A stretch of 64,000 nt of DNA from Mesodorylaimus sp. YZB2_4 (Eukaryota > Nematoda > Enoplea > Dorylaimida > Dorylaimidae). Below the pieces are notes generated by a model, which worked only from the letters and a program-made list of their open reading frames with translations, was not told where the DNA came from and ran no database searches. The stretch lies in assembly GCA_030248295.1 (NCBI GenBank), contig JASANH010000846.1:186001-250000 (forward strand). The letters are read 5' to 3'. The position numbers and the translations under genes are program-made. Below are positions 36,010-45,720 of the stretch, piece after piece; position 1 is the stretch's first letter, and each line of letters starts with the position of its first letter.

Positions 36010-37181
36010 ATGCACGCACCTCGCCCGAAAGAAGTCAGGGATCCGAGTCGGCAGATCAAACTGGGTGAAATCGTCGGTGGCCGATGGGAAATTGTTCGAG
36101 TGCTGGGCGAGGGCGGGTTCGGAGCCGTCTACGAAGTCCGAGACGTGAAATCCAGTGGGAAGGGGGAGGTCGGAAGGACATATGCGATGAAGGTAAGGGT
36201 ATGGCCGGGATGGCAGTCGGGGAAGAGGTCTGACTGGCTTTGCAGGTTGAAGCAACGCAGGCGCCAAAACACGACCAAGTCCTGAAGATGGACGTGAATA
36301 TTCTGCGCCGAATGACGGGCAAAAATTCAAAGCATTTTGTCTCGTTGGTCAGCGTTGGAAAGAACGATCGGGTACACTTCATGGTGACAAGCCTGGTCGG
36401 CCCGAGTATCCACGAGTTGAAGAAAGAACGACGCGGAGGCAAATTCACACCTCGGACAGTTGCGCACATCGCCTTCAACTCGCTCGAGGCGTTGAGAGAA
36501 ATGCACGACATCGGGTGAGCACGGTCCCACTGTCGACCTGTAGCTCGCAGTTCAGTCTCCTGGTTTCAGGTACTTGCATCGCGATATCAAACCGGCGAAC
36601 TTGGCCATCGGGCGACCTCCGAGCTCGCGAGAACTGTTCTTGCTCGACTTTGGTCTCTGTCGTCAATACAGGCACGAGGACGGACGGTTGAGGCGACCAC
36701 GCGACCGAGCAGGCTTCCGGGGAACGATGCGGTACGCTCCATTGGCTTGCCACAGAAGTGTGGAGTCGTCGCGGGCCGATGATCTGTGGAACTGGCTGTA
36801 CGTCATGATCGAGTTGACCGTTGGCCGGCTGCCTTGGGACTCCGAGATCGCTAGGGTGAGCGTGCCCCCTTCGTGGGTGGACGTGTGCAACCAAATGACT
36901 TGTTTCAGACGCGCGATTTCCCACTGAAAGAAGCAATAAAACGAGTCGGCGCCGTGAAGGACATCATGAACAGGACACCCACGGACTTGATGGACCGATG
37001 CCCGATCGAATTCATGACATTGCACGAGCACATCTCCTCGCTCGATTTCATTAGCAGCCCCGACTACGAGCTGTTGCTGATGGCCTTGAGGAAGATGGAA
37101 GAACGACGGCGACAGCCGGACAAGGATGGCGAATTGCTCGATTGGGAAGGGCACATTCGGAAATCTCGCCATGGGTCGTGA
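36010..37181 (+). CDS. Tau-tubulin kinase-like (CK1 superfamily) protein kinase (336 aa)
   Basis: Ser/Thr kinase of the TTBK/Asator branch of the CK1 group, a family greatly expanded in nematodes and often germline-expressed there. Exons are 36010-36192 (ATG), 36246-36514, 36570-36855 and 36909-37181 (TGA), 1,011 bases in total. Residues: GRWEIVRVLGEGGFGAVYEV (glycine loop), YAMK with Lys61, YLHRDIKPANLAIG with catalytic Asp156, LLDFGLCRQY with Asp177 (DFG), and a RGTMRYAPLACH segment in place of the APE region, typical for this branch, then DDLWNWLYVMIEL. The chain ends shortly after the kinase C-lobe; no tail domain is seen. All catalytic residues are present. Substrate cannot be told from sequence. 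Confidence 0.87.
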
Positions 37182-37284
37182 TGTTTGTGATCGGAATGAT
37201 GTTTGGAGGAATCTGCTTTGTCTGTGGCACTGATTGGTCATCAACGTTCTATCTCTTCCTGTTCTATCTATCGCTGCAAATGAG

Positions 37285-37735
37285 TCAGGCTGCGTGTCAT
37301 TTACACACGGATCTGCATGCATTGACACTCGTCTACGTCATTCAAGCCGAGGCCATCCCACCCAGACTCGAAAGGATACCAGAGAACCATAAATTTCCAC
37401 GCGACCGCAGGCTGAGACCAGTAATATTCAGATGAATGCGACTTTGCCTGAAGCCAGCTGGAAGGACGTGAGCCGAGGAAACGGCAAGGGTCGACCGTAC
37501 CGACTTTTTTGGCCGTACCCATACCGTACATTCCGTACAGAATGACACGCTGCGTGTCATTCTCACAGATCTGCATGAATTGACGCTCGTTCACGTCATT
37601 CAAGCCAAGGCCACCCAGACTCGAAAGGATACCTGGGAACCATAAATTTCCGCGCGATCGCAGACTGATCGTGAGAGTCAGGCAAATGCGGCTTTGCCTG
37701 GAGCCAGCTGGAACGACGTGAAACGACTGGAAAAG
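37285..37735. repeat. Direct duplication of a ~190-bp unit
   Basis: Unit 1 (about 37285-37475) and unit 2 (about 37548-37735) share GCTGCGTGTCATT, GATCTGCATG-ATTGAC, CACCCAGACTCGAAAGG, AACCATAAATTTCC and CTTTGCCTG-AGCCAGCTGGAA in the same order, with small indels. Short frames across them are shadows. Confidence 0.75.
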
Positions 37736-37764
37736 ACACAACAATCATAAGAAGGTCGGTCACA

Positions 37765-37885
37765 GCAACGCTTTTCAATCGCCTACGTTTGCAAACGTGC
37801 TGAACTTCAAGGGATATATGAAGTGATGTATGTATCTCGTTCTATTCACCGCCGACGCTGAGCACACGACCAAGCTGGTGTCGAT
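37765..37885 (-). pseudogene. Degenerate fragment of an SH2-kinase exon
   Basis: It resembles 35452-35540, the end of exon 2 of the SH2 kinase on the same strand. Shared words are TCGCCTAC, GTGCTGAACTT-AAG, TCGTTCT and CGCCGACGCTGAGCACACGACC-like sequence. Indels destroy the frame and no other exon of the gene is nearby. It is probably the relic of a tandem or dispersed paralog. Confidence 0.55.
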
Positions 37886-38270
37886 ATCCCTCGCACACAC
37901 AGCAACCAACAACAATGCTCCAGTTGCTGGTGATCGTAGCAGGCCAGGCAGAGTCGATCGCCCATGCGCAGACTAATTAACACGGCCCTGACATTGAAGT
38001 CACACGTTCCTTGAAAGATCATTAGTTGGCTTCAATCATTTTTTTGGGATGTGTGGTGAAGTTGGTTTTTGGTTGATGGTTCACCTGTCTAGGGGTAGGG
38101 ATTGCTGTCAACTACACCACACCAATTAGTGCTTACCCAAAGTACGGCGATGATAGGGCGTAAATCGGCGATACGAGCTTCGGAAAGGAAGACGGGCCAT
38201 CAGTGACTTTTACTTTCACAATCAAGAACGTCCGACTCGCAAGAAAATACACGCCCTTATATACCTTCAG

Positions 38271-38413
38271 AAAATGCACCTAGCCTAGCCAGAAAACAGG
38301 TATGTCCGATAATTTGGATCTATGCAAAACAGGCAAATGCACAGGGCCTAGCCCGAGAACAGGTACGTCTGATAATTTAGAGATATGCAAACCAGGGAAA
38401 TGCACAGGGCCTG
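38271..38413. repeat. Tandem repeat, unit ~63 bp, about 2.2 copies
   Basis: Copies begin at 38271, 38335 and 38398 (partial). The unit runs AAATGCAC-GGCCTAGCC, GAGAACAGGTAYGTC, GATAATTT and ATATGCAAA. No coding meaning is apparent. Confidence 0.75.
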
Positions 38414-38685
38414 GAGAAGGCGACTTGTTCTTGCAGAATAGGAAAGGGTCCAAACTGATCTCATGCGCCTAGGCATCTCCAAGACAGGTTGAAAGGTCAG
38501 TCCAGGACAAGAACTATATCACTGCTATTGGTCTTGACCCGAACTGTTGATTGTCGATAGATTGAGCGGGAAATCAAATATACTTCGTCACAGATGGTCT
38601 CAGCGAGTTGTAATTGGTGATTGCTCTTCAGATTGAGTGCTAGTTCCAAGCGGCGTTCCACAGTGTACTCGGCCCAGCACTCTTT

Positions 38686-39010
38686 GTGATGTATTTGGAC
38701 GCGTTATTAGAGCGGTTTTTGGACAGTTTTCTTAATTTCCTGCTCCAGGCGTATGCGGATACTGGTCTTTTCCTACCAGTGACGTCGATTACAGAAGCTC
38801 AGCATCTGGCACAACCTGCTATTAACTTCATCTCAGACTGGATCGATTCTACTGGTCTAACTTTCGAAACTGCCAAATCGCAAGTGATTTTGTTTCGATA
38901 TGGTCATTCGAAAATCGATCCACTGCCTAATTTCCAAATGTGCGGCTAAGCTTTAACCTGGCGCTCTGAGGTAAAATATCTGGGGATTTTGTTCATGTCG
39001 GATATGAAAT
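38686..39010 (+). pseudogene. Non-LTR retrotransposon reverse transcriptase remnant
   Basis: The frame at 38686-38949 contains QAYADTGLFLPV, then a helix with ISDWIDSTGLTFETAKSQVILF, the layout of the RT palm of non-LTR elements (YADD box, then the W-x-L-x-F-x-x-K-S region). After an in-frame stop, the expected KYLGILF segment follows in another frame near 38970. The box reads YADT, so the catalytic Asp pair is broken, and stops and frameshifts show it is dead. Clade (Jockey-, CR1- or I-like) cannot be decided from this much. Confidence 0.75.
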
Positions 39011-39355
39011 TTAGTGAACATAGGGTATATGTGGCATAGTGAGTCGATGCAATGCTATGATTGGTGCACTTCGGAGGAACTTGGGAGACATGCTTTTGTG
39101 AATGTTTCTGATCAACTTGACATGTTTGTGTGCAACTCGCTTAGCCGGGCAGCATGCTAGGCAATGTATTTATATGTGTAGTGCTTTGATTTTTTACCCG
39201 CCAATTATTCGCCTTGTTTGATACATACTGTGCACGCGAGGTTTATGCAGCACTTCTATCGAAGTGAATCCTCTGCAGAGCATTGTTGAAAGTAATAGTT
39301 ACTGACAATAAGCAGGGACAAAAGCAGATCATTTGGGCTTGGCACATATCTAAGC
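39011..39355. other. Spacer between retroelement remnant and carrier gene
   Basis: I see no further coding signal. It probably contains the 3' flank of the carrier gene (read on the minus strand) and more eroded retroelement. Confidence 0.45.
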
Positions 39356-40976
39356 TCATGACTTCATGGTCGTCCTAGCGTAGGTCATAACATGAATTGT
39401 CTGTTCGTAAACCAAGAACAAGCAAGCGCAGGCTGGGAATCCTCGCAGGGCGGCCACGTGCCATCCTTTGGCGAACGCAGTCACTCCTCCTCTCATATAA
39501 GTTTGCCTGGCACAATGCCATACTCCATGGTACTTTGGATTGGTCGGATGGTCGGCTTGCAATCGAGACTTGAGCACGTCCAGGGGCAGAATACTCCACC
39601 AGCACGATACCCCCGCCAGACCACCTGCCAGCATGGGCGCCCAGATTTGTCGAACAGTCTCACTCTTGGTCGAAGACACGAATCGACGATGGGCCAGCTC
39701 ATAGACTGGCACATAGAAGCAGAACCCGATGACGTCCCTCAGCAGCATAGTCAGGCCACCTCGGTAGAAACCGCGTACTCCGACTTCATGCAATGTTTGG
39801 CGAATGCAGTCGATCGGGCCAGACAGAAGTCGTGTGTTGGCGACTGGCTGGAACGATGGTCGAGTGAGATTCTCTGAAAAAAGGCAGGGCAGGATCTTAG
39901 CCTTCATCCCAGGGCCTCATCAAAACGACCGTCATCCGGTTGTCAGAAAGTGTTATTGTCGCAAAAACCATGCTGGAATGGAGGATAGCTAGAATAGCGC
40001 CAACAAGGTGTGAATTTAAAGCACCCCAAAGCATCCCGGCCTTGCCCTTGCATGAATAGCTCTCACAGACAAACGAACCAGCTCATACTGGAGACATCGG
40101 CTACACACTGACCGCACTGGCGACCCATCCCATCCCCAACATGCTTGTACTCGTACCTCGTTGCACCTGCAGCCTGATCTTCACGACCTCGATCGGGCAG
40201 CTCGGAATCCATTGCAATGTCGCACCCACCACGCTGGCCAACAGAAGCTACAAGGTGGCCACATAACCATTTCGAACAGGGGCTGATACCATCCAAACCG
40301 TCCTTACCACTCCGAGAGGGTTCTCCTTCCTCTGTTCCTGCTTGCTCCTCTCATAGCCACCACGACTCCGCCAGCGCTCAGTCCCTGCCAAGGACGAACT
40401 GTAGCCGAGGAAGAAGGTGGAGTGGAGGAAGCCCGCCATGACCAACGGGGCCCCCATGCCCTTGTAGAAACCACGGATCGACTCCTCGCGCATCGTCCGA
40501 GACACGCATTGCACAGCGCCCTTGTACCCGTCCAATGATTGCAATCGAACCTGATAATCACACGTCAACCACACTCATTTGGGAACTCGAATCCTGATCT
40601 CACCTTAACCGTGTCCAGCGGATGACTAACCAAGAGACCAGTGAAACCTGCAACGTTGAAACAGTGCAAGTCTGGATGGAGCTTGCGCATGGCAACGTCA
40701 CCCGTCAGGGTGATGTTTCAGCCCTCGTTCGGTTATCCTCGTGTAACCCTGGTGCCTGGTTGGCCATGGCGAGTGGGAGAGAATCCTCGATCTCCCCTTG
40801 CTGGGAAACACCCCCTCGCGTTGTTTTAGCTGAGAACCGCAGGTACAGTCGCAAGCTTGCCTTGCTCCAGTCCGAGTATTTGTCCCCTCCCTCCACGCCC
40901 TGTTGCCCCATACTGTAGTCCACTTACCAGAAGTCCAACCAGCAACAAAATCCGTCAGCACATCTCCAGCCGCCAT
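39356..40976 (-). CDS. Mitochondrial carrier, SLC25A45/47/48-like (314 aa)
   Basis: Inner-membrane solute carrier with three tandem repeats. Exons on the minus strand: 40976-40928 (ATG), 40647-40604, 40550-40308, 40247-40157 and 39873-39356 (TGA), 945 bases in total. The start MAAGDVLTDFVAGWTSGF leads into the three signature motifs, PLDTVK, PIEVVK and PLDVLK, one per repeat. GFYKGM, GFYRGG and AFAKGW fill the matching downstream positions. The opening FVAGWTSG...HPLDTVKVRLQ is closest, from memory, to the SLC25A45/48 branch, whose substrates are amino-acid-like or carnitine-related compounds; substrate here is unknown. It lies 302 bases downstream of TFIIB on the same strand, so an operon is possible but not shown. 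Confidence 0.87.
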
Positions 40977-41278
40977 TCTCCTTCAAACACAAGACTACAT
41001 ACCACTTTCGGTAATCCACCAATGGTTCATGTTGAGTCCAAACCTTCGACAGCACTGCCCCAATCCAAAGTTCAAACAAATTTATTCCATCTCGAGTCGC
41101 TTACACTTTGCCTGTTTACAATACATCTCAGAAAGTCCTATTCTACATATTCGATCACAATCAACAAAAAAATCAAAAGAAAGAAATCTACAGTCAATAA
41201 ATGTGCACTTTTTGGACACAGTTGAATCGTCGATGAATATTTCCCACATGGTGCTTCCGAATCTCAAAAACAACAATT
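40977..41278. other. TFIIB-carrier intergenic spacer
   Basis: It contains a minus-strand AATAAA (plus-strand TTTATT at 41081-41086), a probable poly(A) signal for TFIIB, about 195 bases beyond its stop. The carrier's promoter or trans-splice site would lie between there and 40976. Confidence 0.5.
41081..41086 (-). terminator. Likely poly(A) signal of TFIIB
   Basis: AATAAA on the minus strand in an AT-rich 3' flank, the only canonical hexamer on that strand that I see between the TFIIB stop and the carrier start. Confidence 0.45.
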
Positions 41279-43130
41279 CTAGGACGCTGGCAAATCAGGA
41301 ATACGATTATAAAAGCGATAATCGCTGGGAAACAAGTCCAACGCTTTCGGATACATCAGCTTATACGATTGACGAATGGTCACTTCAGCCACGCCCGCCA
41401 CGTCCCCTATTTCTAAAACAGACAAAATATACTGTTTCATATTCAAAGAAAAACATAGTAAGGATGTTCAGGCACCCAAATCACCTTTTCTTACCTTTAG
41501 AACTGCGCTTCTCATCCGAGGCTTGGCTAGCCATATAAATGGTCGCAGCAGCGATTGAGATCGGACTTCGTCTAAAATAAACGGAATGCTCGCAAAAAAT
41601 ATTTTAAAAAACTAAGCTTTCCCTAAGAACTCATGTTTTCGTAATTCGGCGAAAACCAGAGGATTCCAAGAAAAAGTGCGTTTCTTACCCGGCGACCAAC
41701 TGCTCTTCTACAGCTTTCCGAGCGATCTGCGCGGCCGCAGTCTGAATGTACGCTGGCAACGAGAGATTTCCGCAGAATCGAGACTAACACATAAAAAAGG
41801 TTTGGTTGAACCTGAGAAAACCAAAGATACTGAAATGACTCACCATGTAGTCGGCGGAGGTAATCAATTCTAGATTAGTCTCTAATGTTTTCAAGATTAA
41901 TTTGAAACAGCGACCGATTTCTTTCTGTCCGACACGCGATACAGCGCAAATTTCTAAGAGAATTGCGCAGACTGCGAATCTGTTGAATATATTGTCAGAT
42001 CTAGCTTACCCTTAAACGTGCGAGGCACTCCTTCTTTTCGGCACGCAATATACAAGCAAGCGGCGGCTACGGCTTCCGAATTCTTGCCTTACAACTGCTT
42101 ACTTTCCAATACTTTCGTGTACAACAAGTCCGCTTGATCCTAAAGAATAAACTTGAATTCGGAGAAAAAACTTTTACTACAGCACGAACATACTTTGATC
42201 GACTTGGCCAAGTGAATACGCTCGAACATTTCTCCGATAACTTTGAAAGCGGAAATCAATTGACGATCGGAGCTGGTAATCTAAAATCGGCACTTCACCG
42301 AAGTAAAAGATTCTACCACAGCATTGAGCGCGCCCATACCTGTTTACGCTGCAAATTGGCCGATTCCGAATCGCCCTCACCAGCTCCAACGGCGATAGTA
42401 GTCGACAAATTCGATCCCGATAGCAAAGCATTTTCTGGGGCACCAACACGGCTAGGGTCTTTCGAATTTTTCTCGTTATTAAACGAACGCCATTCGCTAC
42501 TAACATCGACCAACCTGAAACGAGAGACAGGGTAAAGTACCCTGATTACGAACACTTAAAGCCGTCAATTGACGTCTCTCATTGGAAATAAGAAAGATGT
42601 AGTTTTTATAGGGTTACAGTATGTTGACGTCGTCCTCAAAGAAATCGATAAATCTTGATCGATCTGAATCAATCTGAATCAATCGATTTCGATCGGTATA
42701 ATTCCGCGAGCTTTTCCGCAAACTGAGTTTAAAATCCCGTAACTAAATAGGGTTTTTCATATTGGCGCCGTCTGCAGACTCAAACTTAACTGTAAGACTC
42801 GCGGGAAAGATTTTTGTGAGACTGGCCTCAGGTGTTCGGAATCAGGGTACTTTACCCTACGTCACAGAATTACAACAGGAGATCTATATAGGCCTATACA
42901 TTATGAAGAACAGTGGCAATGCCATTTAGGTGCCTACAGTAGCTTATAGGACGCGGGACCGAGTTAACGAGCAAGTATACCACCTGTGACTGTCCGAAAA
43001 GAAATCATTCACGCCTGCATACATACCTGTCCCCGACCACCGAACCGCACTCCGGACATATCAAATCTCCAGCACGATGATCCTCGATCAGATGAGCGGA
43101 CGGATGAGCGGGACAACGTAAATCGCTCAT
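41279..43130 (-). CDS. GTF2B: Transcription initiation factor IIB, with an in-frame TAA
   Basis: General RNA polymerase II factor that bridges TBP-DNA and the polymerase. Exons on the minus strand: 43130-43027 (ATG), 42514-42340, 42280-42194, 42139-42010, 41953-41844, 41783-41689, 41571-41495 and 41412-41279 (TAG), 912 bases, 303 codons, all phases agreeing. Zinc ribbon: C6-x2-H9 and C25-x2-C28 ([10 protein letters not shown]). B-reader and linker: [18 protein letters not shown]. Cyclin repeat 1: [17 protein letters not shown] and [10 protein letters not shown]. Cyclin repeat 2: [27 protein letters not shown] and [14 protein letters not shown]. Length and order match the family. Codon 139 (42091-42089) is TAA where relatives have Lys (in SLKG). 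The remainder is under obvious constraint, so a base-call error, a rare allele or readthrough are all open. Confidence 0.9.
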
Positions 43131-45462
43131 TTTTCTCGAATTCACCTGAAATACAACTTCCGCGCAGCCACAGACACGACGACAATCGAATCGAAAGAGC
43201 GAGCGAGACCCTAGCGACTAAACCCAAGGAGTTGGACCTTTATACCGGACTTATAGGTGCAACTCCTTGCTAAACTGGTGTCACGCATGTTTTTATCCCC
43301 CTGCTGTACCTATCCCCCCCGCAGATCTATGTCGAATTTAATTTCCCCCCCCCCCCCCCCCCCAGTGCATTTCATGTTCTGCCCCCCTTTCGGGCGGCAC
43401 GTTTCTGCGCGCACACGAACACAATGGACTAACAGCGACACACACAGCCTTTTCCAACCGCAATTGGGCGGGAATTCAAATTACGAATTACCATTTCTTT
43501 CATATTGCATGCGAATGCGTACGAGTTAGCGCCGTAATTTACCAAGCAATTTACTTTCATGACTTTCCACTCATTAAATTCGACCAGAGCACAGGAGAAA
43601 GGCTTCTGTCGAGCCAATCATAAGTATTCCTAACTTATAGCTATTACAAACTAGCGTCAGGTACAATATATTGTATATCGCTTGTAAGCCATATTCTAGT
43701 ATAATTGTGAAACAAAAATGAGCTATCCCCACTGAGCTATCCGCCCAAGCCACACTCTCAAGAATTTTAGGGGCCTTTTAAGCGGTGCTCGTGTAACCAA
43801 GCCTGGCAGGCGTCGAGGGGTGGTAGCTGACCGAAGTCAGCGGAACAAAAACTCCGGCTGGAGCAGCAAGTCACGCGAGAAACATCAACCCGAGAGATTG
43901 ACGTCTCCCAGCCAGGCGAGATATCCTGTTCGTGACGCCAATGTAATCCTTGGCTCGCCCTAGGGCTATCTAGAGCTGACCAGAGGATGGCTCAAGCCAC
44001 AGGAACAGTTGCACGCAGTCTGCGGACACCTCGTTTTACAGTTCATTAGCCCACACCACAAGGGGCGTGTAGACTCACAATTCGGGGAGCAGCCGCACGT
44101 GACCAGCCGTTCAGAGGGGCTGACGGGCCTGAGCCCGAAGTGCTCATAGAGCAGGTCCAGACCAGGAACTCTAGACTATTTCTCTACCGAGGCCTGCAAC
44201 CAAACCAGTCACTCGACCTCGATCTCACTCTGGGTCTCGTGCTGGCCCTGACTCAGGAGAAAGGGACTGGTTCCCTGAACCAGCGCGCCAATAGGCCAGA
44301 GGGCGTACATAGTGTGTACATTCATAGCCCATGCCTATCACACTCGTACAGTCACAAAACCACCAAGAAGTGCCCATCTTGACGACAGTCCATAGAATAG
44401 TAGAAGAGACTGTCGACGGGCTGGTCAATAGAGCTAACAACGAGTTAAAGCGAGCTCGGCTGAAAAACCTGATTTTAACTCTTTGACTACGCCACAAAAA
44501 GCGGGTACGGCATCGCCTAGCCTGTGTCTTATCGTTTTTGAGTGTCCACACAAACAGCTTGGAATGTCCTGTCTTTACAATTTCTTGTCCTGTCTTTCCC
44601 CTTTTCTGTGATGTCCAAATAGAAACAGCTGGTGTATGCTCCTGCTTTCTCTGCAGACCCTTGCTGATACTTGATGCTTGATGCCTTCTGGGTGCGTGAT
44701 GTATTCTTCACTTCGGTCAGCATCCGCTGGGCATTGCTGCAATGCTCTCGCAGCAGTGAAGGGGGCAGCAGTGAAGGGGTCATAAGGGGATTTAGACTCC
44801 GCCTCCTCCACTGATCAATTTCCCATCGATCGGACCCGATCAGACAATCACCGAGCGCCATTCCATTCACCCATTCCGGATCGGACCAGTTGGGGAGCGA
44901 GGGCTCCCCCTAGCGGGAGAATCGCCCTGGAAGGCGTCCTCCCATAGATAGACTGACCGTTGGGCACCACCTTATTTTTCTGACAGGGAATACTGCATTC
45001 TCGACACTCCTCACTGGCCTCGCAGCCTACTACGTACGGTACATTCCCGCCACTTAACACTGCCCTTGCTGCACTTTTAACACTTTACACTGTCTCGCGG
45101 CCATACATATAAGCGCGCTGCTGGCCGTGCCTCGTCATTCCGATTGACTACTCGTTCGCGAATGATGGTCTTGGCTGCACAAATGTGGGTCTCGTTGCCC
45201 ACGCCTGTCAGTCCGTTGCCATCGCCATTGAGCCAGTTGCCAGCGAATGTGGGTCTTGTTGCCCACGCCGGCTGGTCTCGTTGCAGTCGCCCACGAATGT
45301 TGGTGTTGACCAACGCCAGATGGGTCTGTGTATCGGAATGGCTGCGATGTGACGACCTCCCCGTGGTGCAGCTGGAAACTGGTCTCCTGATCAGGCCAAC
45401 GTCACGCAAGAAAGAAGAATCGACGAAGCGGCAATCGGATCGAAAGTCGAATACAACGGGCG
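43131..45462. other. Gene-free, repeat-bearing region upstream of TFIIB
   Basis: It contains the TFIIB promoter side, a C19 run (43345-43363), a dispersed repeat copy and a 24-base direct repeat (45182-45205 and 45246-45269, AATGTGGGTC-TTGCCCACGCC-like). No exon is supported until the small candidate gene at 45463. Confidence 0.55.
43955..44290 (+). mobile_element. Dispersed repeat copy, most complete
   Basis: It shares ordered blocks with 25776-26095 (same orientation) and 46140-46375 (opposite orientation): CCTAGGGCTATCTAGAG, GCCACAGGAACAG, GCACGCAGTCTG, CACAATTCGGGGAGCAGCC, ACCAAACCAGTC and a GGTTCCCTGAACC end. It encodes no protein. Confidence 0.6.
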
Positions 45463-45720
45463 ATGGACGAGACCAGGGGTAAGCGTGATTTATTCAGCAG
45501 ACTGACCTCTAGTGCCTTAACTTTTAGGCCCGACTTACGATGCGAGTGGCACATGGCTGGATGAAGATGGTCTCGTTGGATTGATCTCCAATGTGGTGGT
45601 CGAAAATGAAGGATTCGGTGAGGTAAGTTTAATCTCTTCCGCTCCCTTGTCGCTCCTAACTTGTAGCTTGCTTTTCAGGTATCGAAGCTCAAGTCCGAAC
45701 TCATTGGTGCGCCACGATGA
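45463..45720 (+). CDS. Possible three-exon small protein (50 aa), unrecognised
   Basis: Exons 45463-45478 (ATG GAC GAG), 45528-45622 and 45679-45720 (TGA) join in phase (1, then 0) through good GT-AG introns of 49 and 56 bases, the size usual in this window. The product begins MDETRGPTYDASGTWLDEDG and is acidic with a hydrophobic middle (LVGLISNVVV). I recognise no domain. Splice context is the main support; the ATG choice is weak and the gene could extend upstream. It could also be chance. Confidence 0.35.

Larger units (their letters stand above)
37182..38685. other. Repeat-rich intergenic block
   Basis: No intact gene. It holds the direct duplication at 37285-37735, a broken SH2-kinase fragment at 37765-37885 and a tandem repeat at 38271-38413, before the reverse transcriptase remnant. 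Confidence 0.6.

Noticed and set aside
42084-42098. A 15-base GTAAG...TAAG segment in TFIIB that, if removed, would bypass the TAA
   Set aside because: Animal spliceosomes do not remove introns this short, and every other intron here is about 48 bases or longer. It would also delete the conserved QLKG positions.
43722-43756. A-box-like sequence (GGATAGCTCAGTGG) on the minus strand suggesting a tRNA
   Set aside because: No pairing D arm, no B box and no anticodon arm downstream.
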